Assembly (NCBI GenBank): GCA_902623995.1
Contig: CACNWE010000003.1
Coordinates: 1-64,000, forward strand
DNA from: an uncultured SAR116 cluster alpha proteobacterium
GTDB taxonomy: Bacteria; Pseudomonadota; Alphaproteobacteria; Puniceispirillales; Marisalimonadaceae
DNA: 64,000 bases
Reading direction: 5' to 3'
Both the position numbers and the translations under genes were made by a program. Shown here in pieces: positions 31,495-42,053 of this stretch. Under the pieces are notes generated by a model, which was not told where the DNA came from, did no database searches, and saw only the letters and a program-made list of their open reading frames with translations. Numbering within the stretch: position 1 is the first letter of the stretch; each line of letters opens with the position of its first letter.

Positions 31495-33105
31495 TTAGTT
31501 TGCTTGTCTTCTTAAAAAAGCGGGTATTTCTAATACCTTTTCGTCTATATCCTTATTTTCTTGCTCAATTTCAGTAAGATCAATCTGATGCTTATTTACA
31601 TTACTTTCAATTTTATCATCAAATAGATCAAAGTTATTTGCCTTATTTTCAGGTACTTCAAGTTTTTTGTTAATATTTAAATCAATTTCATTTATTTGAT
31701 TTTGTTGTAATTTTTGATCATCTAAATCAAGGTTTAATTTATAACTATTTTTGTCAATCTCTTTTTCTGTAATTTCATCCCTTTGTAATTTCAAATTTGG
31801 ATCTAATTTAATCTCACTTATCTTGTCTTTAACAAAAAAAGATGAAACTCGATTTAATAATGATTGAGGTTTTGCTTGTGTGAACTGATTATCTGGCTTA
31901 TGATTAAAAATTGATTTCAGTTCTTCGTTATTTATATCAAGTTTTGTTTCATTTTTAACATTAATAAAGTCGTTTTCTTTTTTAATATCTAACTTGTCAA
32001 TTTCAGTTTCTAAGTCAATTTGATCAACAGTACTTTCCTCCAAAGTTTTTAAGTTATCTTTGATAGAAATTGTTTTTGTTTTAGCCTCAAACTCTTCTTT
32101 TTCAAAATCTAAATTTTCATTTTCACAATAATCTTGATTTTTATTAATACCAGTCGCTACTATAGAAACCTTTATTATTCCTTCTAGATTATTATCAATA
32201 GATGAACCAAAAATAATATTTGCATTTTCGTCAACCTCATTTCTAATTTTACTCGCTGCCTCATCTACCTCAAACAATGCCATATCAGGTCCACCTTGAA
32301 TGTTAAGTAAAATCGATTTTGCACCTTTTATATTTGTATCATCCAAGAGGGGATTATTAAGAGCAGCTTGTGCTGCGTTTTTAGCTCTATTTTCTCCTGA
32401 GCTTTCACCAGTACCCATCATTGCATTGCCCATATTTGCCATTACAGTTTTGATATCAGCAAAATCTAAATTAATCATCCCAGGGTTAGTAATTAAATTT
32501 GTTATACCACAAATACCTTGATATAGAACGTCATCAGCCATTTTAAATGCTTCGGCAAAAGTAGTTCTTTCATTTGCAATTTTAAAAAGATTTTGATTTG
32601 GGATTACTATTAATGTATCAACATTCTCTTTGAGCAAAGACAAACTTGTTTCTGCTACATCCATCCTTCTTTTTCCTTCAAAATCAAATGGTTTAGTTAC
32701 TACCGCTACTGTTAATATCCCTTTTTCTCTAGCTGCTTTAGCCATAACTGGTGCAGCTCCTGAACCAGTTCCGCCACCCATGCCAGTTGTAATAAATAAC
32801 ATATTAACATCACTTAATTCTGCAATTATTTCTTCTATTGACTCTTCAGCCGCTTTTCTTCCAATTTCAGCATCAGATCCTGCCCCAAGCCCTAAGGTTA
32901 TACTCTTACCAAGTTGTATTTGTTTTGAAGTAAGGCTTCTCGACAAAGCTTGTCCGTCAGTGTTTGCAACAATAAAATCAATATTTTCTATTTTTTCACT
33001 AATCATTGTGTTTACTGCGTTACCGCCAGCACCTCCAATCCCAATCACAGATATTTTTGGTTTTGTGTCGTTGATGTTTTCTGGTATTGTAATATTAAGA
33101 GTCAT
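31495..33105 (-). CDS. ftsZ: Cell division protein FtsZ
   Basis: Tubulin-like GTPase that forms the Z-ring. Seen: [13 protein letters not shown] near residue 22, the tubulin signature GGGTGSG at residues 110-116, and the T7 loop [11 protein letters not shown]. The core ends near residue 325. A long Asp/Glu/Asn/Lys-rich linker of about 200 residues follows, then the conserved tail [11 protein letters not shown] that binds FtsA and other partners. The 536-aa length and the tail are typical of alphaproteobacteria. A strong TAGGAG lies 6 nt before the ATG, consistent with high expression. Confidence 0.98.
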   Translation of the reverse strand: MTLNITIPENINDTKPKISVIGIGGAGGNAVNTMISEKIENIDFIVANTDGQALSRSLTSKQIQLGKSITLGLGAGSDAEIGRKAAEESIEEIIAELSDVNMLFITTGMGGGTGSGAAPVMAKAAREKGILTVAVVTKPFDFEGKRRMDVAETSLSLLKENVDTLIVIPNQNLFKIANERTTFAEAFKMADDVLYQGICGITNLITNPGMINLDFADIKTVMANMGNAMMGTGESSGENRAKNAAQAALNNPLLDDTNIKGAKSILLNIQGGPDMALFEVDEAASKIRNEVDENANIIFGSSIDNNLEGIIKVSIVATGINKNQDYCENENLDFEKEEFEAKTKTISIKDNLKTLEESTVDQIDLETEIDKLDIKKENDFINVKNETKLDINNEELKSIFNHKPDNQFTQAKPQSLLNRVSSFFVKDKISEIKLDPNLKLQRDEITEKEIDKNSYKLNLDLDDQKLQQNQINEIDLNINKKLEVPENKANNFDLFDDKIESNVNKHQIDLTEIEQENKDIDEKVLEIPAFLRRQAN

Positions 33106-33142
33106 TTTATTCTCCTATGTTTAGTTATAATTAAAGTTAAAT

Positions 33143-34399
33143 TTACAAATTTTGATCAAACCAATTTCCTAGTTTTCCAAAATATTTTAGTATTCCTCTT
33201 TCCATTTTCTGTTGGTTAAAAATTTTTTCTTTTTCTAAACTTTTAATAAGTAAGCCCGTTAAACAAGCAAAGGAGGGTGTTTGTACAATTTCTGGAAGAT
33301 TTATTAAACCAATAGGTCTTCCAATCCTTACATTAGATTTAAAGTAATTCGAGGCAAGTTCACGGATATTGCTAAGATTTGCTCCACCACCACACAATAT
33401 TACTTTGTTAATATAAGTTGAGTCAGGTTTTAACTTGTTTAATCTTTCTTGGATAAGTTCAAATATTTCTTCAACTCTAGGTTTGATGATTGCAGTTAAC
33501 ATAGCTTTTGGTATCGTTTGAGAAATTATATCCCCTTGATCAGATATAATTGGGATATCAAGATTTATATATTCGTCAGTTTCGTGAGAAAGAGTAGAAC
33601 CATGTAAAATTTTTATTTTTTCTGCATCTTCTGATTTTGTTCCTAAGCCTCTAACTATGTCACTTGTAATATGTAATCCACCAATTGGGATAGAGTCTGA
33701 AAAAATAATTTTATTATTTAAGAAAACTCCAACACTAGTGATATTTGCTCCAAGATCTATTATTACTGCACCATTAGTTCTTTCATCTTGGAGCATTGTT
33801 GATGCACCTGATGCTTCAGGACATATAAAAAACTTTTCAATGGATAAGTGACATAAATTTACAGCACTTGATAGATTTTTAATTACAGATTTTTGACCGT
33901 AAGTATAGTTCATTTCTACTGTTAAATTATTTGTAAATATTCCTATTGGGTTATCCACACATGTATTATTATCAAGATAATATTTAATTACTGATGATGA
34001 TAATATTTCGTAGTCGTCAATTTGATAATAATTTTTAAATTTAAGTATTTTAAAAATATCACTTTTCTCAACTCTTCCATTTTCTATTTTTAAATTATTT
34101 CTAATAATTTTTGTAATTGGTCTACCGCCTGAAAGATTGCATATAACTTTATTTATATTAAATCCAGCCATGGTTTCTGCACTTTCAACAGCTCGAGCAA
34201 TTGAGTTTGCAATTTCCTTCATGTCAGTAACTTGACCATTTGACATGCCAAGAGAAGCATGTTGTCCAAAACCAAGAGCTTTTATTTGAACATTGTTTGA
34301 TCTTACAGGGGATCCAATTAAACATGATACTTTACTATTACCAACATCTATTACAGTAAATATATTTTTGGATTTGTTTATGCTATTCATAATTGTCAT
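33143..34399 (-). CDS. ftsA: Cell division protein FtsA
   Basis: Actin-like protein that tethers FtsZ to the membrane and recruits later division proteins. The actin fold is visible: TVIDVGNSKVSCLIG (phosphate 1), GAVIIDLGANITSVGVF (phosphate 2) and VILCGGGANLSNI (adenosine). The C-terminus has a Lys/Phe/Trp-rich amphipathic stretch (RGILKYFGKLGNWFDQNL) fitting the membrane-targeting helix. Length 418 aa. Its ATG overlaps the ftsQ stop as ATGA; a second Met at codon 4 is also possible. Confidence 0.94.
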   Translation of the reverse strand: MTIMNSINKSKNIFTVIDVGNSKVSCLIGSPVRSNNVQIKALGFGQHASLGMSNGQVTDMKEIANSIARAVESAETMAGFNINKVICNLSGGRPITKIIRNNLKIENGRVEKSDIFKILKFKNYYQIDDYEILSSSVIKYYLDNNTCVDNPIGIFTNNLTVEMNYTYGQKSVIKNLSSAVNLCHLSIEKFFICPEASGASTMLQDERTNGAVIIDLGANITSVGVFLNNKIIFSDSIPIGGLHITSDIVRGLGTKSEDAEKIKILHGSTLSHETDEYINLDIPIISDQGDIISQTIPKAMLTAIIKPRVEEIFELIQERLNKLKPDSTYINKVILCGGGANLSNIRELASNYFKSNVRIGRPIGLINLPEIVQTPSFACLTGLLIKSLEKEKIFNQQKMERGILKYFGKLGNWFDQNL

Positions 34400-35223
34400 G
34401 AGTTTTTCTTTTTAAAAATCAGATTTTTGTCTATGTTAACTTTACCAAGAATTTGCCTAGAGTTTCTTAGATCAATTTCTGTAAGACCAAGATTTAGTAT
34501 GTTGAATTTTTGGTTAAGGTGCACGACCTTTTCCCAAGCGTTTTTTACATTTTTGCTTGGTAATCGAATTGTAAGACCTTGGTTAAAATGTACATCCCAT
34601 CTTCTTTCATTCACAAATGTTAGAGACCAGATATTTTCAGTAAAATTTTTATTAGAACTTATTATATTCAAAATTGAGTGAAAATTTTTATGTGCATTTT
34701 GACCAATAATGATAGGTAGATACCTTTTAAACTTTTTTAAATTTTTTTCAGATATCACATCCCCATTTTTAGTGATTAAATTATTTGCATATCTATTTTG
34801 CCATATAGCTACAGGTTTTTTTTCAGTTAATAATATTTTAATAGTATTCGGATAAATTATTTCTACGGATGCTTTTTTTATCCAAGTGTTATTCTTAATT
34901 TCTCTATAAATATTATTTTTATTTACACTAAAAATATTTATATTGTTGTAGGTACTAATAATTTTGATAATGTCATCTTTATCTAGGTGATTTACACCTG
35001 AAATTTCAATATTTTTAATTATAAAACCATTATTTATTAAAATTTTGTTTAAAAAATCTAACTTTGATTCAGTAAAGATATTAGTTGTATTAGATAACAA
35101 ATAAAAACTTGTAAGAAATAAAAATAAAATAAAGAAGATAAATTTTTTGTGAACATTTTCAAACATATTTATCTTATTCTTATAATTTATAAAGTTACTT
35201 CTATGAGTTCTTAATATTAGCAT
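34396..35223 (-). CDS. ftsQ: Cell division protein FtsQ
   Basis: Bitopic inner-membrane protein linking early and late divisome components. A single membrane helix (about residues 28-45) follows a basic N-terminus; a POTRA domain starts with IKNIEISGVNHLDKDDIIKII, and a beta domain follows with NTWIKKASVEIIYPNTIKILLTEKKPVAIW. Length 275 aa. The ATG at 35223 overlaps the ddl stop by 7 nt; Met20 is an alternative start. Confidence 0.88.
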   Translation of the reverse strand: MLILRTHRSNFINYKNKINMFENVHKKFIFFILFLFLTSFYLLSNTTNIFTESKLDFLNKILINNGFIIKNIEISGVNHLDKDDIIKIISTYNNINIFSVNKNNIYREIKNNTWIKKASVEIIYPNTIKILLTEKKPVAIWQNRYANNLITKNGDVISEKNLKKFKRYLPIIIGQNAHKNFHSILNIISSNKNFTENIWSLTFVNERRWDVHFNQGLTIRLPSKNVKNAWEKVVHLNQKFNILNLGLTEIDLRNSRQILGKVNIDKNLIFKKKNS

Positions 35224-36149
35224 TCGTAGCCAGCCTCCTCTATGAGGGTCTTAACCATATCATTCATATTAATACCGCAATAAGCAGCTTGTTCTGGACT
35301 TAGTGAGGTTTGAGTCATTCCTGGTTGAGTGTTTAGTTCAAGCATATATAATTTTTCATCATTGGGATCGTATCTAAAATCTGTACGTGAAATTCCTTTA
35401 CACCCAATAATCTGATGAGCTTTTAAAGCCCATGAAAGAGCTTTATTATAAATAACTTTTGGAATGTCTGCAGGAATTTTATGGGATGAACCATTTTCAT
35501 CATATTTTGCTTTGTAATTATAGAATTCTTTTTCATTTGAAGTTATTATATCGGTCACACATAATGGATTTTCTTTTAAAACTGTTACAGTTAATTCTTT
35601 AGTGCCAACAAATATCTCTGCCATTAATTGTTTTTCAATGAATTTATCTATTTGAGGAATTTTATTTCCTTTCTTTATTATATTAACTCCAACTGAACTT
35701 CCTCCTTTAATTGGTTTGATTACAAAAGCACCATCATAATCTACCTCAAAATATTTTCCGTTATTTTTTATTTTTAATGTTTTTGGAAAGTAAATTGGAT
35801 CTTTAGAAAACCTTGTTGCATCAGTTATAATTCTTTTGAAGTTTATTTTATTCATTGCAATAGAGGAGGTTGCAACACCAGAATGTGTGTATGGAATTTT
35901 CAATACATTTAATAAACCTTGTATTGAACCATCTTCTCCATAATCTCCATGCAATGCATTAAAACATACGTCTGCGTTAATTGTAGCTAAATTTGAAATA
36001 TTAATTTTTGAAATATCAACCTCTGTAATTTTGCATCCTATTTTTTTTATGGCCTTTGCGCATTCTTTTGCAGTGTTTAGAGAAACTTCTCTTTCAGATC
36101 CTTCCCCACCTTTCAATAACAAAACATGCATATTTAAAAAGGTTTTCAT
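35217..36149 (-). CDS. ddl: D-alanine--D-alanine ligase Ddl
   Basis: ATP-grasp enzyme making the D-Ala-D-Ala dipeptide for MurF. Motifs: GGEGSEREVSLNTA (substrate loop), ALHGDYGEDGSIQGLL, FVIKPIKGGSSVGVN (ATP-grasp), CKGISRTDFRYD and LELNTQPGMTQTSLSPEQA (metal and substrate site). Length 310 aa. It overlaps the murB stop by 4 nt, keeping the murB-ddl-ftsQ order. Confidence 0.96.
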   Translation of the reverse strand: MKTFLNMHVLLLKGGEGSEREVSLNTAKECAKAIKKIGCKITEVDISKINISNLATINADVCFNALHGDYGEDGSIQGLLNVLKIPYTHSGVATSSIAMNKINFKRIITDATRFSKDPIYFPKTLKIKNNGKYFEVDYDGAFVIKPIKGGSSVGVNIIKKGNKIPQIDKFIEKQLMAEIFVGTKELTVTVLKENPLCVTDIITSNEKEFYNYKAKYDENGSSHKIPADIPKVIYNKALSWALKAHQIIGCKGISRTDFRYDPNDEKLYMLELNTQPGMTQTSLSPEQAAYCGINMNDMVKTLIEEAGYEC

Positions 36150-37039
36150 CGTTTGCCCACTCTTTCTATTTCCCAGTGAAGATGAATACCAGAATTTTCA
36201 AAAACTTTTTGTTTTACATTTTGTCCTAATTCTTCAATTTGGTGGGCTTTTGCGTTTTTAAGATTAACAATAAAATTACAATGTTTTTCTGAGATCATTG
36301 CATCTCCATTTTTCCAGCCTCTACATCCAGCTTGATCAATTAATTGCCATGCTTTTTTACCTGAAGGGTTTTTAAAAGTGCTTCCTCCTGTTTTAACTCC
36401 AGTTGGTTGTGCGCTTTTTCTGGAAAGGATAATATTTTTCATTTTATCTTGTATGTTTTTTTTAGATTCTGTTGAAGTTTTGAAACGAGCCGACAAAAAT
36501 ATCCACTCATCTTTTAGCCCAATCTTTCTATATTCCATTTTTAAATCTTCATTAGAAAATATTTTATATTCGCCGTCATGGTTTATAGCTTTTACATCTA
36601 TCAATACATCCTTAAATTCAGAACCAAATGCACCTGAATTCATTTTAATTCCACCACCAATTGTGCCAGGGATTCCTATTAAAAATTCAAGTCCACTTCT
36701 GCAATGTTCTCTAGCAAATCGAGCCACTTCAGCGTCAATGGCGCCAGAATTTGCTGTGATTATACCATCTTTATCAATGCTAATTTTATTAAGCTTACTT
36801 GTAATTAGGGTAACACCATCAATACCATTATCTCTTACCAACAGATTAGATCCAGCCCCTATAGTGAACACTTTACAACCATTTGGTTTAATTTTTAAAA
36901 ATTTTTCTAGAGATTTTTCTTCTTCTGGAATATAAAGTATTTCTGCATTGCCTCCAACTCCAAACCATGTATGATTTGCAAGTTTTTGTTCAGTATATAT
37001 ATATTCTACAAAATTATCTTTAAATATGTTTATATTCAT
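36146..37039 (-). CDS. murB: UDP-N-acetylenolpyruvoylglucosamine reductase MurB
   Basis: FAD-dependent reduction giving UDP-MurNAc. Seen: HTWFGVGGNAE near the N-terminus, TIGAGSNLLVRDNGIDGV, the FAD loop GIPGTIGGGIKMNSGAFG, YRKIGLKD, and GSTFKNPSGKKAWQLID with the catalytic Ser. Length 297 aa with no extra insertion, fitting the type II class. The start overlaps the murC end by 20 nt. Confidence 0.96.
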   Translation of the reverse strand: MNINIFKDNFVEYIYTEQKLANHTWFGVGGNAEILYIPEEEKSLEKFLKIKPNGCKVFTIGAGSNLLVRDNGIDGVTLITSKLNKISIDKDGIITANSGAIDAEVARFAREHCRSGLEFLIGIPGTIGGGIKMNSGAFGSEFKDVLIDVKAINHDGEYKIFSNEDLKMEYRKIGLKDEWIFLSARFKTSTESKKNIQDKMKNIILSRKSAQPTGVKTGGSTFKNPSGKKAWQLIDQAGCRGWKNGDAMISEKHCNFIVNLKNAKAHQIEELGQNVKQKVFENSGIHLHWEIERVGKR

Positions 37040-38435
37040 TTTTTAATTCTTCTTCTAAACTATTCGCTATTTTTGTTATTGATCCAGCACCAAGACAAAT
37101 GATTAGATCGTTAGGTTGTATTAACTTTAATAAATTTTTTGCTAGAAGATTTTGGTTCTGTATGTACAAAACATTTTTATGACCATAATCTGCTAATCCC
37201 TTTTCTAAATTAATACTCTCAAATTTTTTTATGGATTTTTCACCAGCTGCATAAACATCGAGAAGGAAAACGTAGTCGGCTTTATTAAAGCAACTACAGA
37301 AATCGTTAAACAAGTCTTTAAGTCTGCTATATCGATGAGGTTGAAAAATAGCAATTATTTTACTTTCAGGTGCTAAAAATCTTGCCGCGGATAATGCTGA
37401 ATTTATTTCAACAGGGTGATGCCCATAATCATCTATAATTGTGGTTTTTTTAAAATTTCCAACCTCTTGAAATCGTCTTTCTACACCAGTAAAATTTTTT
37501 AATGTATTTTTAATTTTTTTAAGTGGAATTTTTAATTCTATACCTGTTGCAATTGTTGCTAATGCATTTTGAATATTATGCATTCCAATCATAGAAAATT
37601 CTATTTTATAAACATTTTCTTCAAATTCTTTATTATTTTTAATATTTAAAGAAAAGTTCATTTTATTATTTTTATAATATATATTAGTTGCTCTTACGTC
37701 TGCGTTGGCCGACATTCCATAAGTTATAACTTTTTTATTTTCTAACTTTGATATCAATCTCTGTGTTCGAGGATTATCAATACATAAACAAACAAAGCCA
37801 TAAAATGGAATAGATGAAACAAAATTATAAAATGCATTTTCTAAATTATCTTCGTTTTTATGATAATCTAAGTGCTCTAAATCAATATTTGTGATAATTG
37901 CGGCTGTTGGATTTAATTTTGAAAAACTTCCATCACTCTCATCTGCTTCTACAACCATCCATTCGCCATTACCAAGACGTGCATTACTGTTAAGTGATGA
38001 AATAATACCTCCATTTATGATGGTTGGGTCCATTCCATTATCTTCAATCATCTTTGCTATTAAAGAAGTTGTCGTTGTTTTACCATGAGTGCCAGCTATC
38101 GCAATTGATTGTTTTAATCGCATTAATTCACCTAGCATTTCAGATCTATGTACTATTGGAAGAAACATTTTTTTAGCAGCAATAAATTCTTCATTTTTTT
38201 CTGAAATTGCAGTTGAAATAACGATTATTTTTGCATCAATAATATTTGATTTTTTTTGTCCAATATAAATTTTAATACCCAGTTTTTTTAATCTATTTGT
38301 ATTATTACTTTGATTTAAATCACTTCCTTGTACATGATATCCAGATTGGAATAAAATTTCTGCAATTCCACTCATACCAATCCCACCAATACCAATAAAA
38401 TGTATAATTCCTAAATTTTCTGGACTTTTTAGCAT
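37020..38435 (-). CDS. murC: UDP-N-acetylmuramate--L-alanine ligase MurC
   Basis: Adds L-Ala to UDP-MurNAc. N-terminal Rossmann-like motif HFIGIGGIGMSGIAEIL, the ATP loop AGTHGKTTTTSLIAKM, NIDLEHLDYH, the GVERRFQEVG block and the DDYGHHPVEI motif diagnostic of MurC/Mpl are all present. Length 471 aa. It overlaps murG by 7 nt. Confidence 0.97.
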   Translation of the reverse strand: MLKSPENLGIIHFIGIGGIGMSGIAEILFQSGYHVQGSDLNQSNNTNRLKKLGIKIYIGQKKSNIIDAKIIVISTAISEKNEEFIAAKKMFLPIVHRSEMLGELMRLKQSIAIAGTHGKTTTTSLIAKMIEDNGMDPTIINGGIISSLNSNARLGNGEWMVVEADESDGSFSKLNPTAAIITNIDLEHLDYHKNEDNLENAFYNFVSSIPFYGFVCLCIDNPRTQRLISKLENKKVITYGMSANADVRATNIYYKNNKMNFSLNIKNNKEFEENVYKIEFSMIGMHNIQNALATIATGIELKIPLKKIKNTLKNFTGVERRFQEVGNFKKTTIIDDYGHHPVEINSALSAARFLAPESKIIAIFQPHRYSRLKDLFNDFCSCFNKADYVFLLDVYAAGEKSIKKFESINLEKGLADYGHKNVLYIQNQNLLAKNLLKLIQPNDLIICLGAGSITKIANSLEEELKNEYKHI

Positions 38436-39607
38436 AAATTATTTATTCTCTTTTTTGGATTATTTGACATCTCTGAAATTAAATCTGACAAATAATCAGA
38501 GGGTGTTTTACTTTTTCTCAAATTTGATAATGTTTGTGATAATTTTCTAATTTTCTGACTTGCTTTAAAAAGTTTATGTTTGTTTTTGAAAATATCTTTT
38601 AATAATCTTTCAAAATCACTTTTACTATTATTTATTTGATCAAAAATCCAACCACAATCGTTAGTTTCAAAAAATTTAGCATTTTCATATTGATGATTAT
38701 CTAATGAATTTGGTAATGGAACAAATATTGCAGGCTTACAAGAAGCTAAGATTTCTGCAACTGTTGACCCACCTGATCTTGTGATTATTAAATGTGCTGT
38801 TTCAAATTTATCATAAATATTTTGAAAAAAAGTAGAAATTTCTGCTTCAATTTTGTGGGTTTTATATTTATTTCTAACAGTTTTTAAATCTTCTAATCTT
38901 ACTTGCTGAATAATCTTAATTTCTTTTCTGATTTTTTCTGGAAGTTGGCAGATAATGGATGTTAATTGTTTTGAAAAATAAGACGCTCCAAGACTACCAC
39001 CATAGATTAAAATAGTGAATGGTTTATTTGAGGTTGATTTTATATAATTAACACGACCTATTTCTTCAAACTCTCTCCTTACAGGATTCCCTGTAAAAAT
39101 AATATTTTTAATATTTTCAACTTTTTTAGTATCTACAAATGACAAAGCTAATATATTTGAGATTTTACTAAGTAGTTTATTTACCCTTCCAATAATTGCA
39201 TTTTGTTCATGTATTATTGACGGAATGGAACAAATTTTAGATGATATCATAGGTGCTATCGTAGGGTATCCTCCAAAACCTATCACTACATCTGGTTTTT
39301 TGAATAAAATTATGAACAACGATTTAATTAGCGAAATTGAAATTTGCAATAATGATATTATTTTTTGTATTAAATTTTTATTACTTGGACTTGATACTTT
39401 ATGAGTGAAAATTTTAAAATTTAAAGATTTTTTCTCAAAGAAATTCTCATAATATTTTCCACCTCTCTGATCAGTAATAATAATAAAATTATAATTATTC
39501 ATTTTGTTAATTAGAGATAATGATGGATAAATATGACCACCAGTGCCACCAGCAACAACCATTAAAATTTTTTTTCTATTACAATTTTTTATATTACTTG
39601 TTTTCAT
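38429..39607 (-). CDS. murG: Lipid II synthase MurG
   Basis: Glycosyltransferase that adds GlcNAc to lipid I on the cytoplasmic face of the membrane. The N-terminal glycine-rich loop VVAGGTGGHIYPSL, PDVVIGFGGYPTIAPM, HEQNAIIGRVNKLL, YGGSLGASYFS and the donor-binding RSGGSTVAEILASCKPAIFVPLP are all visible. At 392 aa it is somewhat longer than E. coli MurG, with a Lys/Ser-rich tail. It overlaps the ftsW stop by 14 nt. Confidence 0.96.
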   Translation of the reverse strand: MKTSNIKNCNRKKILMVVAGGTGGHIYPSLSLINKMNNYNFIIITDQRGGKYYENFFEKKSLNFKIFTHKVSSPSNKNLIQKIISLLQISISLIKSLFIILFKKPDVVIGFGGYPTIAPMISSKICSIPSIIHEQNAIIGRVNKLLSKISNILALSFVDTKKVENIKNIIFTGNPVRREFEEIGRVNYIKSTSNKPFTILIYGGSLGASYFSKQLTSIICQLPEKIRKEIKIIQQVRLEDLKTVRNKYKTHKIEAEISTFFQNIYDKFETAHLIITRSGGSTVAEILASCKPAIFVPLPNSLDNHQYENAKFFETNDCGWIFDQINNSKSDFERLLKDIFKNKHKLFKASQKIRKLSQTLSNLRKSKTPSDYLSDLISEMSNNPKKRINNLC

Positions 39608-40727
39608 AAATTTCTTTTCTGAATGGATCTAAAAGGTTACTTCTTTTAGTTAGAGATAAAATGATCCCTGCTGTTATGGCTGATGCTAAGAGAGATGAGC
39701 CACCATATGATAAAAATGGTAATGTCATTCCTTTAGTAGGGATAAGATCCGTGTTGCTTGCCATGTGTATCAATGATTGGAAGCCTAATTGGAAAGCAAG
39801 ACCTCCAACAGCTAAAATAAAAAAAAGATTATTATTTTTAATTGTATAGTAAAATGACCTTATAATTATTAGACCATAAATAATAATTATTACACTACAT
39901 ATTAAAGCACCATATTCTTCTGCTGCTACAGCAAACACAAAATCTGAATGTGCATCAGGCAAAGATTTTTTATAAAACCCTTCACCTGGACCTTTGCCCC
40001 AAAAACCACCAGATTCAAATGATTGTAAAGATTTAGATACTTGATAAGTTTTACCTTCAAGGAAATTGTCTATTCTTATTTTAACGTGATCAAAGTGTTG
40101 ATAAGAAAAAATCATAAATATTGGAAAAGCTATAATAAGACATAAAATCAGTATCAATGGTATTCCGGCAATAAATAACTGGAACCCCCATGTAAACATC
40201 ATTACGATAGTCATTCCCAAATCAGGCTGTAATAATAATAAACACGAAATTAGAATTATTGACGCAATTGACCAAATCCAACCTGGAAATTTTGTTTTTT
40301 GAATCCACAATGACAACAACCAAGCATTAAAAACTACATATAAAGGTTTGCCTATTTCACTTGGTTGAAAACTCAAACCTCCAATATAAAACCATCTTTG
40401 TGCTCCTTTTATTTTCACTCCATCAAATAAAATCAAAAAAAGCAGTACAGTAGTAATTATTATACCTAAAATACATATTATTTTAATTTGTCTTTCATTT
40501 AATATTGAAAAGAAAATTATTATCGGAATACTCAAGGCTCCGTATAATATGTGTCTGATAGTGAAATAATGTGATGGAATATTTAAATTTTCTGCGAGAT
40601 GTTGACTTGATGCCATTACTAATAATATTCCAAACATCATTAATATAAAAAATGAAGTCAATAAATATCTATCTATAGTCCACCACCAAAGCGCAAGTTG
40701 AGATCTGTCTGAGCGTGTGATGTTCAT
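39594..40727 (-). CDS. ftsW: Septal peptidoglycan polymerase FtsW (SEDS)
   Basis: Multi-pass SEDS glycosyltransferase that polymerises lipid II at the septum with FtsI. About ten hydrophobic segments are visible. Conserved SEDS elements include FQPSEIGKPLYV, LLLQPDLGMTIVM, FESGGFWGKGPGEG, PDAHSDFVFAVAAEEYG (with the catalytic-region Asp) and LPFLSYGGSSLLA. Length 377 aa. Its ATG overlaps the murD stop by 4 nt. Confidence 0.95.
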   Translation of the reverse strand: MNITRSDRSQLALWWWTIDRYLLTSFFILMMFGILLVMASSQHLAENLNIPSHYFTIRHILYGALSIPIIIFFSILNERQIKIICILGIIITTVLLFLILFDGVKIKGAQRWFYIGGLSFQPSEIGKPLYVVFNAWLLSLWIQKTKFPGWIWSIASIILISCLLLLQPDLGMTIVMMFTWGFQLFIAGIPLILILCLIIAFPIFMIFSYQHFDHVKIRIDNFLEGKTYQVSKSLQSFESGGFWGKGPGEGFYKKSLPDAHSDFVFAVAAEEYGALICSVIIIIYGLIIIRSFYYTIKNNNLFFILAVGGLAFQLGFQSLIHMASNTDLIPTKGMTLPFLSYGGSSLLASAITAGIILSLTKRSNLLDPFRKEIYENK

Positions 40728-42049
40728 TTTATTAAACTTTCACTTAATTGTTGATTAACTATTTCTTTAAATTTATTTCCTCTATCTTCAAAGTTTTTAT
40801 ACTGGTCAAAACTAGCCGCTGATGGAGACAATAAAATCACATAATTTTTAAATTTAGAAATCGCAGCTTTTTTAAAAGCAAGTTTAGTAGCCTTTTCTAA
40901 TGTTAAACAATTATGTATTTGTAAATCTTGTTTAAATCTTGAAATTTCTTTACAAAAAAATTCAGTTGATTTACCAATTAAATATACTTCTACTACTCTA
41001 TCTAAGAAGTTTTTAGCTTCTCCAATACCCCCTGATTTAGGTTGACCACCCGCTATCCAAAAAATATTTTTAAAAGACTTTAGTGCAGCGGCAGTAGATT
41101 CTCCATTAGTTGATTTACTATCATTTATAATTTTAATTCTTTCTGAAATATATACAGGTTCCATCCTATGAGGTAACCCTCTGAAATTTTCAATAGCTAG
41201 TTTAATTTTTTCAATAGTTATATTTAGATGCTTAGCTATTGATATTGCTAAAGAGCAATTTGAAGCATTATGAGCCCCCTGCAGATAATCATTATCATTA
41301 ACATAATTGTAATTTTTTTCTTTGGTTATTTTAATTATATTTTTAGATTTAAACTTCTTCTTATTAACCATTTCATTGAGAAGTTTGTTGTCAGCGTCTA
41401 AGATAAATATTCCATTTTCTTTTAAAAAATTAAGGATTTTAAGTTTAGAAAGTTTATATTTTTTAAAAGTTTCATGGTAATCTAGATGATCCTTAGTAAT
41501 ATTTGTTATTGTAGCTAGATCTAGACTTAATTTTTTAGCGCCATCTAATTGATAGCTTGACAATTCTAGAATGATAATACCGTGTTTTCCGGGGTCTTTA
41601 ATTTCACAGGCAGGGAAGCCATAATTTCCACCTATGACACATTTAATTTTATTAAATTTTAATATATGAAATAATAATGCAACTGTTGTAGATTTCCCGT
41701 TTGTGCCAGTTATTCCAATTATTTTAGCTTCTGGTTTTGTTTCAAAAAATAAATCAATTTCATTAATAATTTTAACTTTATTTTTTATTGCATATTGTAT
41801 GGCTAGATGTTTATTTTTTGCATTTATTGGTATACCTGGACTCACAACTAATGCAGTTAAGGTTTTCCATGGCCATAGATTGTAATTTTTCCAACTTTTT
41901 TTTCTAATAAAGTTTGGTTTGTTTATTTTGTCGTCAAATACAAATATATTTGCCTTTGAATTTGAAAGTATTTTAGCTGCGGCCATACCTGACAATCCAG
42001 CCCCTAAAATCCCAACATCTTTGTTTTCATAATAATTAATTCTTATCAA
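40724..42049 (-). CDS. murD: UDP-N-acetylmuramoyl-L-alanine--D-glutamate ligase MurD
   Basis: Adds D-Glu to UDP-MurNAc-L-Ala. Seen: VGILGAGLSGMAAAKIL, GITGTNGKSTTVALLFHIL (ATP loop), LELSSYQLDGAKKLSLDLATITNITKDHLD split across the central domain, the LPHRMEPV motif, NDSKSTNGEST and LLSPSAASFDQYKNFEDRG, which is diagnostic of MurD. Length 441 aa, 4 nt after the mraY stop. Confidence 0.96.
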   Translation of the reverse strand: MIRINYYENKDVGILGAGLSGMAAAKILSNSKANIFVFDDKINKPNFIRKKSWKNYNLWPWKTLTALVVSPGIPINAKNKHLAIQYAIKNKVKIINEIDLFFETKPEAKIIGITGTNGKSTTVALLFHILKFNKIKCVIGGNYGFPACEIKDPGKHGIIILELSSYQLDGAKKLSLDLATITNITKDHLDYHETFKKYKLSKLKILNFLKENGIFILDADNKLLNEMVNKKKFKSKNIIKITKEKNYNYVNDNDYLQGAHNASNCSLAISIAKHLNITIEKIKLAIENFRGLPHRMEPVYISERIKIINDSKSTNGESTAAALKSFKNIFWIAGGQPKSGGIGEAKNFLDRVVEVYLIGKSTEFFCKEISRFKQDLQIHNCLTLEKATKLAFKKAAISKFKNYVILLSPSAASFDQYKNFEDRGNKFKEIVNQQLSESLIK

Positions 42050-42053
42050 GTTA

